Translations under genes and position numbers: made by a program
Part shown: one piece after another, positions 25,338-38,001 of the stretch
Numbering within the stretch: position 1 is the stretch's first letter
How the letters are laid out: each line of letters begins with the position of its first letter
Assembly: GCA_012932295.1 (NCBI GenBank)
Contig: JAAONU010000006.1
Coordinates: forward strand, 19,794,904-19,858,903
DNA from: Cyclina sinensis
Taxonomy: Eukaryota; Mollusca; Bivalvia; Venerida; Veneridae
Direction: 5' to 3'
Length of the DNA: 64,000 nt
Notes under the pieces: generated by a model
What the model was told of the DNA's origin: nothing
Database searches by the model: none
The model's input: the letters and a program-made list of their open reading frames with translations, nothing else

Positions 25338-25682
25338 ATGCAGATGTTTACTCAAAAAGCACGTTTGACAAAATTTAGAAACAAGACATCTGTGCAAAAT
25401 AAGTTAAAGCCAGATTCAACAGATGTTTTACACACGAAACCGATAACTATTTATCTGCCCCGCATAGAGGAAAAAATCCACCATATAGTATACCGACTCA
25501 TGACGGAAGTGTCGCTTATATCAATTCAAAAGGTAAACAATTTCACAACGGATCGCAATATTTTGATTGAGATTTTCGCATCCGTGGACACTGTAAGTAG
25601 AAAAAAACAGCGTAAATACTTATTCATAAAAGTGTTGTTTCTTATTCAGCTTATGAAAGTTCAATTGTTTTGCCATAATTAA
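25338..25682 (+). other. Open frame of 114 codons, candidate exon
   Basis: The frame (with internal stretch RIEEKIHHIVYRLM) passes a good splice donor 'gacactgtaagtag' at about 25590, after which the composition turns low-complexity. This would fit a coding exon ending there, but no partner exon, acceptor or known domain was identified. Could be chance in AT-rich DNA. Confidence 0.25.
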
Positions 25683-25912
25683 AAGTGTTAAGTCGGATTC
25701 GCTGTTGCAAAGATAGGAAGTCGGATATTATCTTTTCGGATGCAATGCATTTATTTTCTTCAAAGAAAATATTAAGTGTTTTAATCGCAATGATAAAACT
25801 GTCACCAAAGTTGAAAACATTATGCAGTAGGCAAACATTATTTCCATTTGAAAATGCATGAACACAAACAGTGGAGGGAAATTGAAGGGAACAGGTAAAA
25901 TTATGATTTCTG

Positions 25913-26436
25913 GAGGTTATGTACCTTGGAGGAAACCTACAAGGAGGTTACGTACCATTTTTGGAGGTTACGTACCACTTATATATTTATGAGGTTAAGT
26001 ACCACTTATATATTTTGTAGGTTACGTACCACTTACATATTTTGGAGGATTGATATTAAATTAAATGATCAAATTAATACTTAAATATTACTTTAAAAAA
26101 ATTCATAAAAGCAATATTAATTGCCTATTAAAGGCAAAAGTTTTACCTGTATCTATGTATGATTATCACACGGTCAGAAATGAGTAATCAAACAAATTGC
26201 AAACTATTGACACATAAGTGAATACACTGATTTTTAACAGCGTGATATTTTTTTATTTATCACCACTCTGATCCGGCTTTGTGCAAATTTGAACAATAAA
26301 CAGTTTACCTGATATTTTCACACCTTTTATCCCTTATTATCCCTTTATTAACTATTTCTATATAAGTGGTACATAACCTCCAAAAATGGTACATTTATGC
26401 AGTGGTACGTTTCCTCCATGGTACGTAACCTCCAAA
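25913..26436. mobile_element. Foldback-like element with arrayed inverted ends
   Basis: Left part (25913-26047) has five to six copies of GGAGGTTACGTACCA-type motifs, right part (26362-26436) has the same motif in reverse complement three times. The outermost 25 bases of the two ends are inverted copies with about two mismatches ('ggaggttatgtaccttgg'/'ccatggtacgtaacctcc'). No open frame inside. Confidence 0.7.
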
Positions 26437-27430
26437 TTCCAAAAATATACCTTCTAACGAGGTTGAAATCACAAAGAAACAAAGTCATTATCATTACTTC
26501 AATGTTATATGTATTACATGTTTGGACAGTCAAACTTATTTTAGCTAATGCTGTGTCACCACTTGCGTTTAAACACAGGAGATTGAAATTGTATTTTATT
26601 TTTTATTATTATTATTTTTTTTTTTTTTTGTCATTCAAGTGTCGAAACTTTACACTCTGCTTCTTTGTCTATATTTATATACAGAAAAAGAAGCTGGTGG
26701 CTGTAAAGTCTTGACTCTTTAATGGCTAAAAGATATAATTTCAAGCTCCTGTGTTCAAACATTAATTTTAAAAGACCAAATTTGTGAAGACCTGTCCTGA
26801 CTAGATTTATGTCACCATGTTTCTAATATATTCTCCCAGAAGGTTAATATCATATTAGAATGTTTAGCATTAGCCATTATCAAGTGTTTCAACCTTGTTC
26901 GATAATATTCATATATATCTGAGTAGTAACTTACAGACATCCTTATTCTGTGACAATATTTGCAGCCCTCTTTGTAGACCCATTTGCAGCTCTAGTTTTA
27001 ACACCTTTTGTTCTGTAATTGTCATAGTTTATGTAAATATGTAACAACAAAGAATTATTTCTATTCATTTATTTATGTTCATGTTCAACACTAAACACAA
27101 TCTATTCGTATAGGAATGTGATAATAATTTATAGCATGAATATCATATTGAGGATGAAAGTAAAATCAGTGCAACATAAGAAAACCTTTTGAATGTTGTT
27201 TTGAAGTTAGCTTATAATTTTGTTATAAAATACTATCAGAATTTAATGAATACAATGTACTGTAGAATGAAAACTTTGAGAGATCAACTATAATCAACTG
27301 CTTTTTGAAAATGATTACAGTATCAATAATACAGCTAAAAACAAGCATTTACAGTGTACCTGATCATTCCAGATATGTTTTACTAAATTCTTTGACTTTT
27401 ATATAAGTTCAGTACATGTAGTTCCTCTTT
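26437..27430. other. Intergenic DNA, likely including the FBXL6 promoter
   Basis: AT-rich, with a poly(T) run at 26620-26630. No gene or promoter motif that can be supported. The 5' end of the FBXL6 transcript probably lies here or in a short 5'-UTR exon joined at one of the 'ttttcag' acceptors at 27428-27445. Confidence 0.4.
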
Positions 27431-27450
27431 TCAGTAATTTTCAGACAAAA

Positions 27451-30400
27451 ATGCCAAAATATCCAAAAGGCATCCTAGGTGTGAGGAAGGACCCAAAGAA
27501 CCAGATACTGTTCTCATTCAGTGCCAGAGAAGGTGATGAATGGCCCTCAGATGATGATGAAGATTCAGATTACATGCCAGGGTATGTGTATAATGATTCT
27601 TTTCAAGATCTCTTTGAGGACATTGTTAAATAAGTATTGTTAGTGGAGAAGTGGGAGATTAATCCTGTTACCTTCCTGAACCCCTATGGCCTGTCAGATG
27701 TTTGGTAAACCTGTCTGCACACTGTGACATTTAATATAATACGAGCTGTGTCACAAGATTATCAACAATGTGGTCAAATTTTACATTCTCAGCTTTTTTC
27801 ACTTTCAGATAATAGACTGTTTTGGAATTACTTTTTCATACCTTTTATTGCATCCTGAATACCAGAAGGTTGACTAAAAGTGGAATAAACAATGCATATG
27901 TAAAATTCTGTTCATCATTGACCCATCATGGACATCATACAGTGCCATATGCAACATGAGATATAGTTACCAGGTTGTTATGTGATCCATATTTATGTTT
28001 CAGTAACCTTCGAACACTCAATTCACATTTTTTCAAAGACAGCATTTTACGGTAATTTCGGGAAGGCAGAAAACATCTTGTGTTTGCAGAAATCTTTAAT
28101 TACTTTATGACATCAAACTTTGATGTCATTTTCTTGATGACGTAAAATTGTGTTTATTTTGTCACGTCACATATGATTATAGATGTGACTGCCTTCTCTG
28201 TACCATGATATGAGGAAGTTATTGTGAGCATTTAGCTCTGTAACCGACCTTATTTACAATGGCATCTTCTGTGTTATTCAAATTATCACAAGATGGGTAC
28301 CATATTTTTACGTGTTATTTACGTGTTTGTGATTTATCAGTTTTCATTAATCCAGGAAAGACACAGATTCAGAGTATGAGGGAGTGAGTACAAGCAAAGA
28401 ATCACAGAAAAGAAAAATAAAAAATACAAGAACAAAAAACACAAAAAAGAAAAAGATTCAAGGAAAAAATCATGATGTCAGCAAAAAAGATAACAGTCCA
28501 TCTGGTAATGTGAAAAGAGGCAATTCATCACAGTCAGAATCAAAATTCAAAGGTGAGAGTCAAACGGTATAGGAAAGATGGCTGATACTGAAGCAAATTT
28601 TATATAGCACCATGCTTGCAGACATATTATTTTCTTTTTTCATTTATTGTGGTAAATTTGTGAGCATTTTCTAAAAAAATAAAAAAGAAAACATTAAGTT
28701 CTTGACCTTTATCATTTTTAAGGGTTTTTTTTTCTGTGATTCAGTAGAATATACTAGCAAGTACCAGTGTATAAGCTTACAAAGGCTTTCAGTATTAATG
28801 TAGTATGTAAATATTTTTTATTTTAATGATTTATGATTTCCATTGTTTTAAACATATATATCTTGTACTAATCAGGTGAAGTACCCCCACTACCTCCAGA
28901 GATATGGGAGAAAATCTTCAAGATAATTGTGAAAAAGGATGGTGCCCTGCCATTCCTGATCAGGTATGGATCACAAGTTCTTCTTCTTCAAGTACTGTTG
29001 TATCATAGGTTCTGTAACTGAGGTATTTAATTGTTGATTGAGTCAGTTATCAGATATTTTACTGTGTCCAACTTTACTCAATGGGAGTAAAACTTTTCTT
29101 TTGAATATATTTGAGTATTCTAAGGTTTGTAATGTTTTGGGTTTTTTTCTCTTACAGAACACATCAGTGAATTTTTTTAAAAATTCCATGCTCCCTAATA
29201 CTACAAATTTAATTGTTAAAAATCTTTTAAACATAGAAAACTGTGTCATTGAAGGGCATCAAAAGTTTGTCATATATGGAAAGAAGTAAGTGAAAGACCA
29301 CATCTATGGGAAAAGGTGGACATGTCATTTGGTTGGATGGATCTGAAGGAAAGACGTCTTAAAACAGTGTGTGAGACAAGATTGAGGTCTTGTACCGATC
29401 TGAATGTCTCTGGGTGTAAATTCATGAACCATACTTGGGGAGTGAAGGTAATCACAGGTGATATTTCTAAATTTATATGATAGCTGAAACTCAAGGCAGT
29501 GTCTTTAAATCAGCTTATGTAGAAACTGCCAAATTTTAGTTAATTATTCTTAAGAATCGATTAACAACATAAAGTATACAATGTTACATGATATAAGGAC
29601 TCAACAACACCTGCTAAGAAAAATTAAAAACATGTAAAAAGATAACATGAAAAATATGCCTCTTGCATAACATCATGAATTTCTGGTGTGGTAGAAAAAC
29701 AAAGGTTCGGTTTGTCCTATCCCCGGCTTTCCTTCGTAACAGGGTATCTCATCCCAGGTCATGCAAGCTCTTTTTAAATTTTATACATATGAATACCTTT
29801 TTAATAGATTATGGTAGATATACATCATGATACTTGAATTTGATGCATATGTAAGAGGTCTGGTCAATATCTTAGACTTGCATGATTTTATGTATGACAG
29901 TGAAGGAATTATTTTGGTGACATTATATTGATACTTGGAATTCTAACATAACACTGAATATTTTATTGAAAACTTTTTATTACAGGCAATTACAGATAAC
30001 TGTCAAAACATCCAGGCTATAAATTTATCCAATTGCAAAAAGCTTCCAGTTGGCTCTGTTGATAAAATAATATCATCCTGCAAGCATCTACAGGACATAG
30101 ATCTGTCTTCAACAACAGTGAGTAACAAATGTTCCTTATGCATGCATCTGTGTGATACAGATCTGCAGGCATCTGTATGATAGAGGTGAAGTGTAGTGAG
30201 AAATTGTTCCTTTGGCAGATGTATTTCTTTCAGGCTTTGTGGCCCACTAGAATAGCTGGTAAAGCATTGATACTGTAAGGAGTGGTTTCAAGTTTGATTC
30301 CTATTGGAAGAGTATCTTGGAGAAACCATTATGATGATAGACCTTTTTACCATTTGTTAGTGAATTGATAGCATTGCATAAGACTTCTTTGTTGAGCCTG

Positions 30401-33400
30401 CTTGTAAGAGCTCAACTTAGTCTAAAAGTGGCAGTATGATGGATGTGCATCAACCATCTGTCTATCTGATTTTGTCCAGGTAATAACTTTGTCATGCTTT
30501 AAGTGATTTTAAAACGATTTTTTACAAATGTGTACATAGGCAAGATCATTATAATATCTTGTGCAAAAACCAGGTCTGTTGCTCAAAGGTCAAGATTAAA
30601 GTGAGCTGTTTAGGGGAAAAAAAAGTGAAATATGCCTTGTCTCCTACATAACTCTTTCATGCTGAGAAGGATTTTATTTGGTACAAATGTACATGTATTT
30701 CTAGGCAAGACAGAGTGTTTCACGTAAGAACTAGGTCAAAGGTCAAGGTCATAGTGAGCTGGTTCTGGGGAAAATAAGTGAAGTTTATCCTTTGGGCCTT
30801 GTATACCTGACTTTCATATACATTAATATATACATTGGTACAAACATCATGGAGAGACTGAATTTTCTATGTTGTACCAGAACTTTGAGGGTGCTGCACT
30901 AGACATGTTGATTCCTTAGAGGTGCTATTAACAGCTATTAAACTGTATGGAAAATATTTTATATGTTTGTCACTATTGACACAGATTATACACAATCATT
31001 AAGGTTTTATGATCATGTTCTTTTCTTTCAGGCAGATGTTCTGACACAAATAATACTGTAGGGTTAAGGTTTTATATTCATTTCAGGCTGATGCTGTATC
31101 AATGCAGACTTTGAGCAACATCACAGAAAAATGCGGCCAAAACTTAAGAAGGATTGTTATTGCTCAAAACATTGCCAAAAACCTCAACACATTCATTTCA
31201 AAACTGTCAGTAAGTTACTAGCTTGTACATTTATCTTAAATGTATGTAAAGTCAAAATTTGATTTATTAGATCTTAATTTTGACAAAATAACATCAAAAT
31301 TACATCATAGTATGGAAATGTTTCTTGTTTTCTTTACTACTTATTTCCAAGAAAGAAAGATGACATACAAAAAGGTAAAAAAACTCCGGTTTTAACCCTA
31401 TGTGCAACTTTGTTTTTCTCTTTGCAATACTTTTTAGTTAAAGTTACATTTGTACAGTTGGCAGTATACAAAGGAAACAGTCGCTAAAAAAAGCAATGTC
31501 ATCAACCAAAAAATGAATACCTACTTGTTTATACACGTTGTAATTATATGTTGTTGAATAATTGCTTTGATATAGGCCCATTAATTTGTAGGAGGTCAGT
31601 TGTATTGGTTCTAACGCCAAAGTCTTAGAGCCAGTATGACTGCTACAGAGACAAATGATATAATTAAATCATCTCATAATTATATCATCACTTTTGTCAC
31701 CCAGGGACAATAGTGTATTGGCCATATCCGTAAGATGATTTTGTTCAGTCAGGTGTTTTGTATCATAAGAGTCTGATAATTTGTAGTATTTGTTTAATAA
31801 ATTTATTGCATGCATTTTAATTTGTTCAACAGTTATAAAAGAACCAGACCAATTTTCAGAACAAGAAAGAACCGCTTTTATGACCAGTTCATTATTAACC
31901 CGAACATGCTGAAATTTTGTAATGGATTTGCCCAGCTTTGAATTTGGAACAGTCCATTCAAAGTTTAAGGGATTTCAATATCAAAATACAAAAATGGAGC
32001 TACCAACAGTATAGAGCCTGGTCAGACTGCACAGATGTGCAGGCTGACCTGGCTCTATACTGGTGGCAAAGGCTAATCACTTTCGGTTCCAGCACGTTAA
32101 GGGTTAAAGCCATATTTTTGCTGGTCTTATCAGGAGAACTGTACAGTCCTGTACGGTCTGTATGTGTGAAATATGTATGTTTTCAGGAGAATTGTCCCAA
32201 CTTAGAGCATGTGGATATATCTAATGTTAACTGGCAGAGTGGACACATGATTGACATAGAGACATTCCAGAGGTGTTGTCCCAAACTTAAAAGCTTCTAT
32301 TCAGCAAATAATGTGGCAAGAGCTATGCCTGCTTCTCAACAAATCTTGGTAATGTCTTTATCCTATCTACAAAGTAGCCGTGTACTTTAGTCATTTTCGG
32401 TGATGAAAAATTATACCACCTTAAAGTCCATCACAGTTAGAAGAAGTTCTTATTGTACCAAGAAGGATGTCATAATTGCATTATTGATCTATTTGTACCC
32501 AAATCATTCTTAACTTTGCTTTTTAAATCAGTGAACATGTTAGAAATATAGTGCAGTAGTTTTCTCAATGAAATTGTAAAAAAAAGTAATTTTAAAAACT
32601 TTTTATGCCCCCACTACTTTTGGGGGTGGGGTGCATATAGATTTGCCCTTGTTCATGAAAAAATGCCTTTTGTTTTAGAGTGAATAGAACATGGGTCGAT
32701 TATAATCGTATGAGTACTTTTTTTTTCTATATCAGTATAATCAATTTGATACTGAGACTCTAAGAACAATGGTCAGACTGACAAACCATGAACTTTGATG
32801 TTTTTGTATTTGATTTAGAATAGAAAAGCTTGTGTAGGTCTTATTATGTGATATCATCTTTATCTTTGTTGTGTTCCATAATGTGTCACAATGAAAAGGT
32901 TCTCTTTAAAAACCATGAGCTAAAGATGGTTTACAGGTATTATAAAACTGAAATACAATATAACTAAAAAAAAAAAAAAATCTTTTCAAATTACAGCAAG
33001 AGTCACAAGGTTTCCCAAAGCTGGAGGAACTCAGTCTTGCTGCCTTTGAAAGTAATAGATTCACAACAAGTGACTTCCTAGAGAGGTATGCTTTTGAACA
33101 TCTATTTACTGCAATTCATAAAAAATCAAAATGCCGTTTGTTGTATCGGAAATGGACCAGATATTTTTTGTAGAATTGCATTTTTCATTTGTATCATATA
33201 ATTCTATTGCTATAATATCATTCTATTGTGATTCGCCAAAAAAAATAAATATTTGTCTTCAGTGGAGCATTAAACACTTAAACACTGCAGGCCACAAATA
33301 TTTGCATTTGAAAAATGCTTACTTCTGTAAATTTTCAGATTTATAAAGAATGCCACAAAGTTAAGACTGATTGACCTCCGTGGATGCCTTGCCGACCGGG

Positions 33401-34505
33401 TAGTGACTGTACTTAATGACATAGAGGCTGAGGATGTTGAACAACTTTACCTAGCAAGAAGTCAGGTCACATCGTGTTCTTGTCTTGAGGACATATTACG
33501 CAAGGTATGACGAACTTTTCTTCTTTCTGTCTATGTGAGTATATATATTGTTTACTCAATGGGAGTTAAAGAGACATTAACGAAGTGGTAAAGTATGATA
33601 GGTACTCGGAGAAGTGATAGCTGGTTTTAACATTATTTCTTAAATGTCTATTCAGTTATATAAATGTTTGTAGATAGATTTATGCTGTTTGTGTTAAAAT
33701 ATTTGTACTCTCTGCAGTGGCAGCACAGTTTGACTCATCTAGATCTGTCATGGAACAATTTCAGTAGGGACACCTTGGACTCGGCCCTGGATGCACTGTG
33801 CCATGATGAGGGCGAGTCTCGCATCTGTAACCTCAGTTTAGCAGGAACAAATATACAGATGTCTGTCCTAAAGTAAGATTTATTACTAGAAGTTTACTGT
33901 TCATCTTGTAGGTCTAAGTGTAAGGAAAATTCGTCATAGGTGGAATTTTAGAGGTGATATAAGGCCAATTGCATGGCTAGGTTGAAATGTGAGCAAAAAG
34001 TATCCATTGTCTAGAAATTTATATGCATCAGATGAAGTCTGATCATGATTTGAAGCGTTTATTATTCAATAAGAGTTCAAGTTAATTCCCCCATAGACAG
34101 AAATTGGTTTACCTAAATTGTATGATAAGTGAGTCTATTCCAGAAAGAGAAAAGGAAAGATCCCTAAAGATTGAAATGGGTTTACCTAAATTGTTTGATA
34201 GGCTAGTCCATTTCTGAAAAGTTTGAGAAGTAAGATGTCAACTTGATACCCCTAAAGATAGAAAAGGATTTACCTAAATTGAATGGTAGGAAAGTCCATT
34301 TCAGAAAAGTTTGTGCAAGATTTTTAAAAGAATGGCAGAGGGTGAATTTAAGAATATTTTGTTTATTATCAGGAAGTTGTTAAAAAAGATGGTTAGGCTG
34401 GAGAAATTGGACCTCAGTTCATGCCGAGATCTCGACAGAGGATGTAAAAGGGAATACAAAACTCAGGAGGAAATACATGATCTCAGGAAATCTCTTAGAC
34501 TGTGA
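27451..34505 (+). CDS. FBXL6: F-box and leucine-rich-repeat protein, FBXL6 orthologue
   Basis: Assembled from 11 exons: 27451-27581, 28356-28552, 28876-28963, 29255-29447, 29986-30117, 31087-31209, 32187-32348, 32997-33085, 33339-33504, 33718-33872, 34373-34505 (1569 nt, 522 residues); all introns GT-AG and all junctions in frame. The N-terminus is acidic then Lys-rich (nuclear-signal-like, about 60-105). The F-box spans exons 3-4 (LPPEIWEKIF ... VCHIWKEVSERPHLWEKV). LRRs follow (IQAINLSNC, LQDIDLSSTT, LEHVDISNVNW, LEELSLAAF, LRLIDLRGC, LTHLDLSWN, LEKLDLSSC). The exon 8-11 region (FPKLEELSLA, LRLIDLRGC, SSCRDLDRGCKREY) lines up with the end of vertebrate FBXL6, which has a similar length (about 540 residues). 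F-box proteins are substrate receptors of SCF (SKP1-CUL1) ubiquitin ligases; substrates of this one are not evident. Exon 4's acceptor was chosen at 29255 because it alone restores the F-box frame past an in-frame stop. Confidence 0.9.
30394..30900 (+). repeat. Diverged half-site-rich repeat in FBXL6 intron 5
   Basis: Begins 'gttgagcctgcttgtaagag' and contains 'ttgctcaaaggtcaag' and 'aaaggtcaaggtcat'. It is a relative of the repeats at 19790-21490. Confidence 0.7.
31894..32107. mobile_element. TTAA-flanked MITE (family B), copy 1, in FBXL6 intron 6
   Basis: Flanked by TTAA; inverted ends 'ttaacccgaacatgctg' and 'cagcacgttaagggttaa'. About 95% identical by eye to 35650-35862. It lies 79 bases before exon 7 and extends that exon's frame upstream into a false 150-codon reading frame. 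Confidence 0.8.
32600..32720 (+). repeat. Fragment of the 'tatgcccccac...gggggcatatag' repeat
   Basis: 'tttatgcccccactactttt'/'gggggtggggtgcatatag' forms a short terminal hairpin like the one at 36570. Truncated after about 100 bp. In FBXL6 intron 7. Confidence 0.6.
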
Positions 34506-34551
34506 TAGGACAGGGTGGATAAATAGAAACGCTTATGCATGTTCTTTCATC

Positions 34552-34557
34552 AATAAA
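34552..34557 (+). terminator. Poly(A) signal AATAAA of FBXL6
   Basis: Canonical AATAAA (followed by a second overlapping copy) 47 bases after the stop codon at 34503-34505. Confidence 0.65.
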
Positions 34558-35051
34558 TAAAGAAAATTTCATCTTGTTTCAATCTTAGCTCAAAACATCA
34601 AATCATATTTACATTTAGTACACTGTATTTTTATGCTCAGGAAGGGTGGCACATAGTTTTTTAACTGTCTGCTATTCCATCTGAAAACTAACATTGGCTT
34701 CAATGTCCTTTAGTTATTAGTATGTGGATTTACTTTATACTTGGACACAACAGCCCTTTGGACAAGACCTTCCCATTGACCTATATTTATTTGACCTTAA
34801 CTCCTGAATGACCTTTACCTTGAAGATCCAGTTGTCAAAAAACTTTAATAAAGCACCACTTGGGCGGTGCATTGTCACCTTACAGTGACAGTTCTTGTTT
34901 TTCTAAGTTCTTAGTTATTACATTAACTAAGGATGTGAAGTTTTCAACATTCCCTTTATTGTTACAGTTAAATTTCAGGTATAGATCTTGCCATACTTAT
35001 TTAAGCTGTTATGTTGGAACTGGGGGGTCTTCAATTGATATCATGTGTATA

Positions 35052-35284
35052 TTAACCTTTAGCCTGCTGGAGGCAATTGACTCTGCTTTTGCAACCAGTG
35101 TAGACCAAGATCAGTCTGCACATCTGTGCAATCTGATCATGGTCTGCACTATTTGCCTTTCAGTCAGTACATTTTCAATAAGCCCCCCCCCCACACACAC
35201 ACACACACTATAAACAATCAATGGATCTGTCCAAATTGAAAGTTGAACAGGTCCATTTTAAATATTTAGCACGGTAAGTGTTAA
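35052..35284. mobile_element. TTAA-flanked miniature element (family A) with internal (CA)n
   Basis: TTAA at both ends ('ttaacctttagcctgctgg' ... 'gcacggtaagtgttaa'); interior 'tagaccaagatcagtctgca' and 'ctgatcatggtctgcac' as in 2168-2378. A C-run and (CA)n at 35183-35208 lie inside. The rest of 34560-36560 has no recognised gene. Confidence 0.65.
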
Positions 35285-35649
35285 GAAACAAATATTTTCT
35301 AAACTACATTATTTTTAATTCTTTCTTTTGGAAATATGTTTTGTGTATCATTCTTGTTAATGATTACTGTTGATAAAGTTTTCAGTACATAAATAATTTA
35401 TTTCTTATTCTACAATGGAAATATTTTAAGTTTAGGTTACCGATTTTAATTTACTTGTTATTGTTAACATGAAAAGAAATTAATTTTGAGGTTTTAGAAT
35501 GTTTCAGAGGCAGTTCATTATGTTCAGTGACTTGTTACTAATGTGTTGTCATAAAACCTTTGCTAATGTTACATTGCTTCAATGCCCAGTAATATTCCAT
35601 CCAGTTTCAAATATTTGACATGATATCAAAAATGTGTAATACAAGGCAT

Positions 35650-35862
35650 TTAACCCTGAACATGCTGAAATTTTGTAATGGATTTGCCCAGCTTTGAATT
35701 TGGAACAGTCCATTCAAGTTTAAGGGATTTCAATATCAAAACAAAAAAAATGAGCTACCAACAGTATAGAGCCTGGTCAGACTGCACGGATGTGCAGGCT
35801 GGCCTGGGTCTATACTGGTGGCAAAGGCTAATCACTTTCGGTTCCAGCAGGTTAAGGGTTAA
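35650..35862. mobile_element. TTAA-flanked MITE (family B), copy 2
   Basis: Near-identical to 31894-32107, differing by about ten substitutions and small indels over 213 bp, with the same TTAA flanks. The 74-codon frame within it is repeat-derived. Confidence 0.8.
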
Positions 35863-36569
35863 ACTGGCCCAGCAAATACGACTTGAGGCTCAAATGTTCT
35901 AGATGAATTCAAGTCCCAAAAAATCTTCAGTGTGTTGCTTTATGTTTTTCAAAAAATTGTTTCAGATTTAGTTTAAATTATTGTACATAAACATGGTGTA
36001 TAAGTTATGATTACCAGTGTATGTTGTATAAAAAATTCATGGCTGTTGTGTTCATGATGTCAAAGGGTAACTTGATATACATGTAGTTCAGGAATTTATA
36101 TGTTTACATCTGAAGTGTATATAAATTTGAAATGAATTTTACATTTGATTTTAGATACATGAACCCAGGTGTGAAAATTTTACCATTCCCAGTTTTATGA
36201 AGTATCAACAAATAGATGTGTACCATAGTTTTGAAATTACTCAGTTTCTGTTGCCATGGTAACTTTGGAATGCATAGCAACCAGTGTGAACTGAAATAAA
36301 AACTGAAATAAAAACTTTAAATTGGAGTTCATAGTGGTCGTAAAACCTGAATTTTGTTGTGTATTTCACAGTTGTACTCATTTCTTCTTATAGTTGTTTT
36401 TGTATTTACAACCATTACTGATATTTTTATAAACAATAAACAATGCTTGTTAATTTTTAACCTTTTTGAAAGCAACATTAAGCAAATATAACCCAGTCTT
36501 TCACCTGAAGTGAAAATAATTCGTGTATGCTTGGATCTTCATGAAAAGATCAAAGCCTCCCATTGTTTT

Positions 36570-36905
36570 TTGTGCCCCCACCATTAGTGTGGGGGCATAT
36601 AGATTTGCACACTTAGTCTGTACGTCCGCCCGTACGTCCAGTTTCTTGTGTGCGCAACTCCTCTTACACTCATGGATGGATTAGAACCAAACTCGCACAC
36701 ATGATAAACCGTTTTGTGTTGTGCAAGAAATAATTTTTCTCTCGGATCAGTTTTCACTGGATTATTGCCCTTTGTTGGTTTTTCGTACATGCCATATATA
36801 AGTAAATCTTTTGTGCGCAACTCTTCCTACACCCATAGGTGGATTGAAACCAAACTCGCACATATAATAGACCACGATGTGTAGTTGTGCAAGAAGTAAA
36901 GTTAA
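36570..36905 (+). repeat. Dispersed repeat with two about 170-bp sub-units
   Basis: Opens with a hairpin ('gtgcccccaccattagtg'/'tgggggcatatagattt'), then two copies of a unit with 'gtgcgcaactc', 'acaccca/acactca', 'gattgaaaccaaactcgcac' and 'ttgtgcaagaa'. Same family as the array at 11740-12510. Confidence 0.75.
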
Positions 36906-37084
36906 AGGTTTCTAGCACATATCCAAATAAACACCTCATTTGTTTTTCTGCAAATATTCTGCATAAATTAGAAGCAGCCTGTACGGTGGTGGAAATCAGA
37001 ATGTTTTTATTATTGCTACTATTTCATGCTTACAGCTTGTCACTTTATTCTGATCTTCCATGTTATTGTTGAAAGAACATTAGA

Positions 37085-37155
37085 TTATCCACTGTGAATT
37101 GGTTTGGTGTCGGACTCAAATGCCTTTTGGCGATGGTTCGAATCTCGTCAGCAAA
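37085..37155 (+). repeat. tRNA-Leu(CAA)-like sequence, probable SINE head or pseudogene
   Basis: 'tgtcggactcaaatgcc' resembles an anticodon arm with CAA anticodon and 'gatggttcgaatctcg' a T-arm with box B. The 5' acceptor half and matching stem cannot be completed, so it is not called a functional tRNA. Confidence 0.4.
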
Positions 37156-37718
37156 AACTTGGATTACTTTAACACCTAGGCGGTTGCCAAAACTCTAAAA
37201 GCAATCATCAAGATAAGCTTACGTCAGTTGCAAAAAAAATCGTAGCAAATTATTTAAAATCATTTGGTTTCATCGGGTGTTGCATCTTGCAATCCCTCAT
37301 GCTTGGTATGGAAGTGTGGTTTTCTCTTAGTGGCTGTTATTTCCTCTAAACATTGTTGATATGTTTTTGGTACTTATTTTTACGTTTCAGTATGTGCAAA
37401 TAGTGCTGCTGATTGCAAGGTTCAAATTCGAGTCAAAGTAGTAGGTCTGGCAATGACAAAGGATGCACGTTAAGTGATGGTTTAAATGTCAGTAATAAAA
37501 GTCATTGGCTTGCTTTTATAATTGTTTAATCTCGTGACAAGCTTGTAGGAAATATTTCAGTACAATTTGTGAATTTTCTCTCAGAGTTTATACAAAGTAC
37601 ACAACCTGTTCGTTCACTAATTTATTATTACTCATTTATTCAAAACAACATTAATTTCTTGATAATTAAGACAAATAATCATGTATTTATAATTCTTCGA
37701 GGTTTCAAGGTTCATTTT

Positions 37719-37885
37719 TACATTTAGGAAGTACAAATATCACACAATTGTTTGAATGATATTTATTATAAAAAATAGCGTGTTATTGTACCTTAACGTT
37801 TCTTGTTTACATTTAGGAAGTACAAATATCACACAATTGTTGGAATGTTATTTATTATAAAAAAGCCTGTAAATGTACCTTAACG
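37719..37885. repeat. Tandem duplication of about 90 bp downstream of the larger NCF2-like gene
   Basis: 'tacatttaggaagtacaaat' ... 'atcacacaattgtt' ... 'gtaccttaacg' occurs twice (about 37719-37800 and 37809-37884). It lies in the likely 3'-UTR of the minus-strand gene ending at 38002 and duplicates a TTTATT (AATAAA on the minus strand), so it may offer two poly(A) sites. Confidence 0.75.
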
Positions 37886-38001
37886 CATTTAATTCATGTT
37901 ACTTTGAAAGTATATGGTGTTTTAGACGACTACAAAAATAAACTCAGAAAAACACATATATTGACTGATTTACAAAATGTATTGCCTAAGTGGTCGCTAC
38001 C

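Noticed and set aside
29038..29289. 83-codon open frame
   Set aside because: Wrong frame over the start of FBXL6 exon 4; the exon reads the F-box in another frame from 29255.
31938..32390. 150-codon protein
   Set aside because: Its first half is a MITE also found at 35650; only 32187-32348 is the real FBXL6 exon 7.
37085..37155. Functional tRNA-Leu gene
   Set aside because: No complete acceptor stem; only anticodon-arm and T-arm resemblance.
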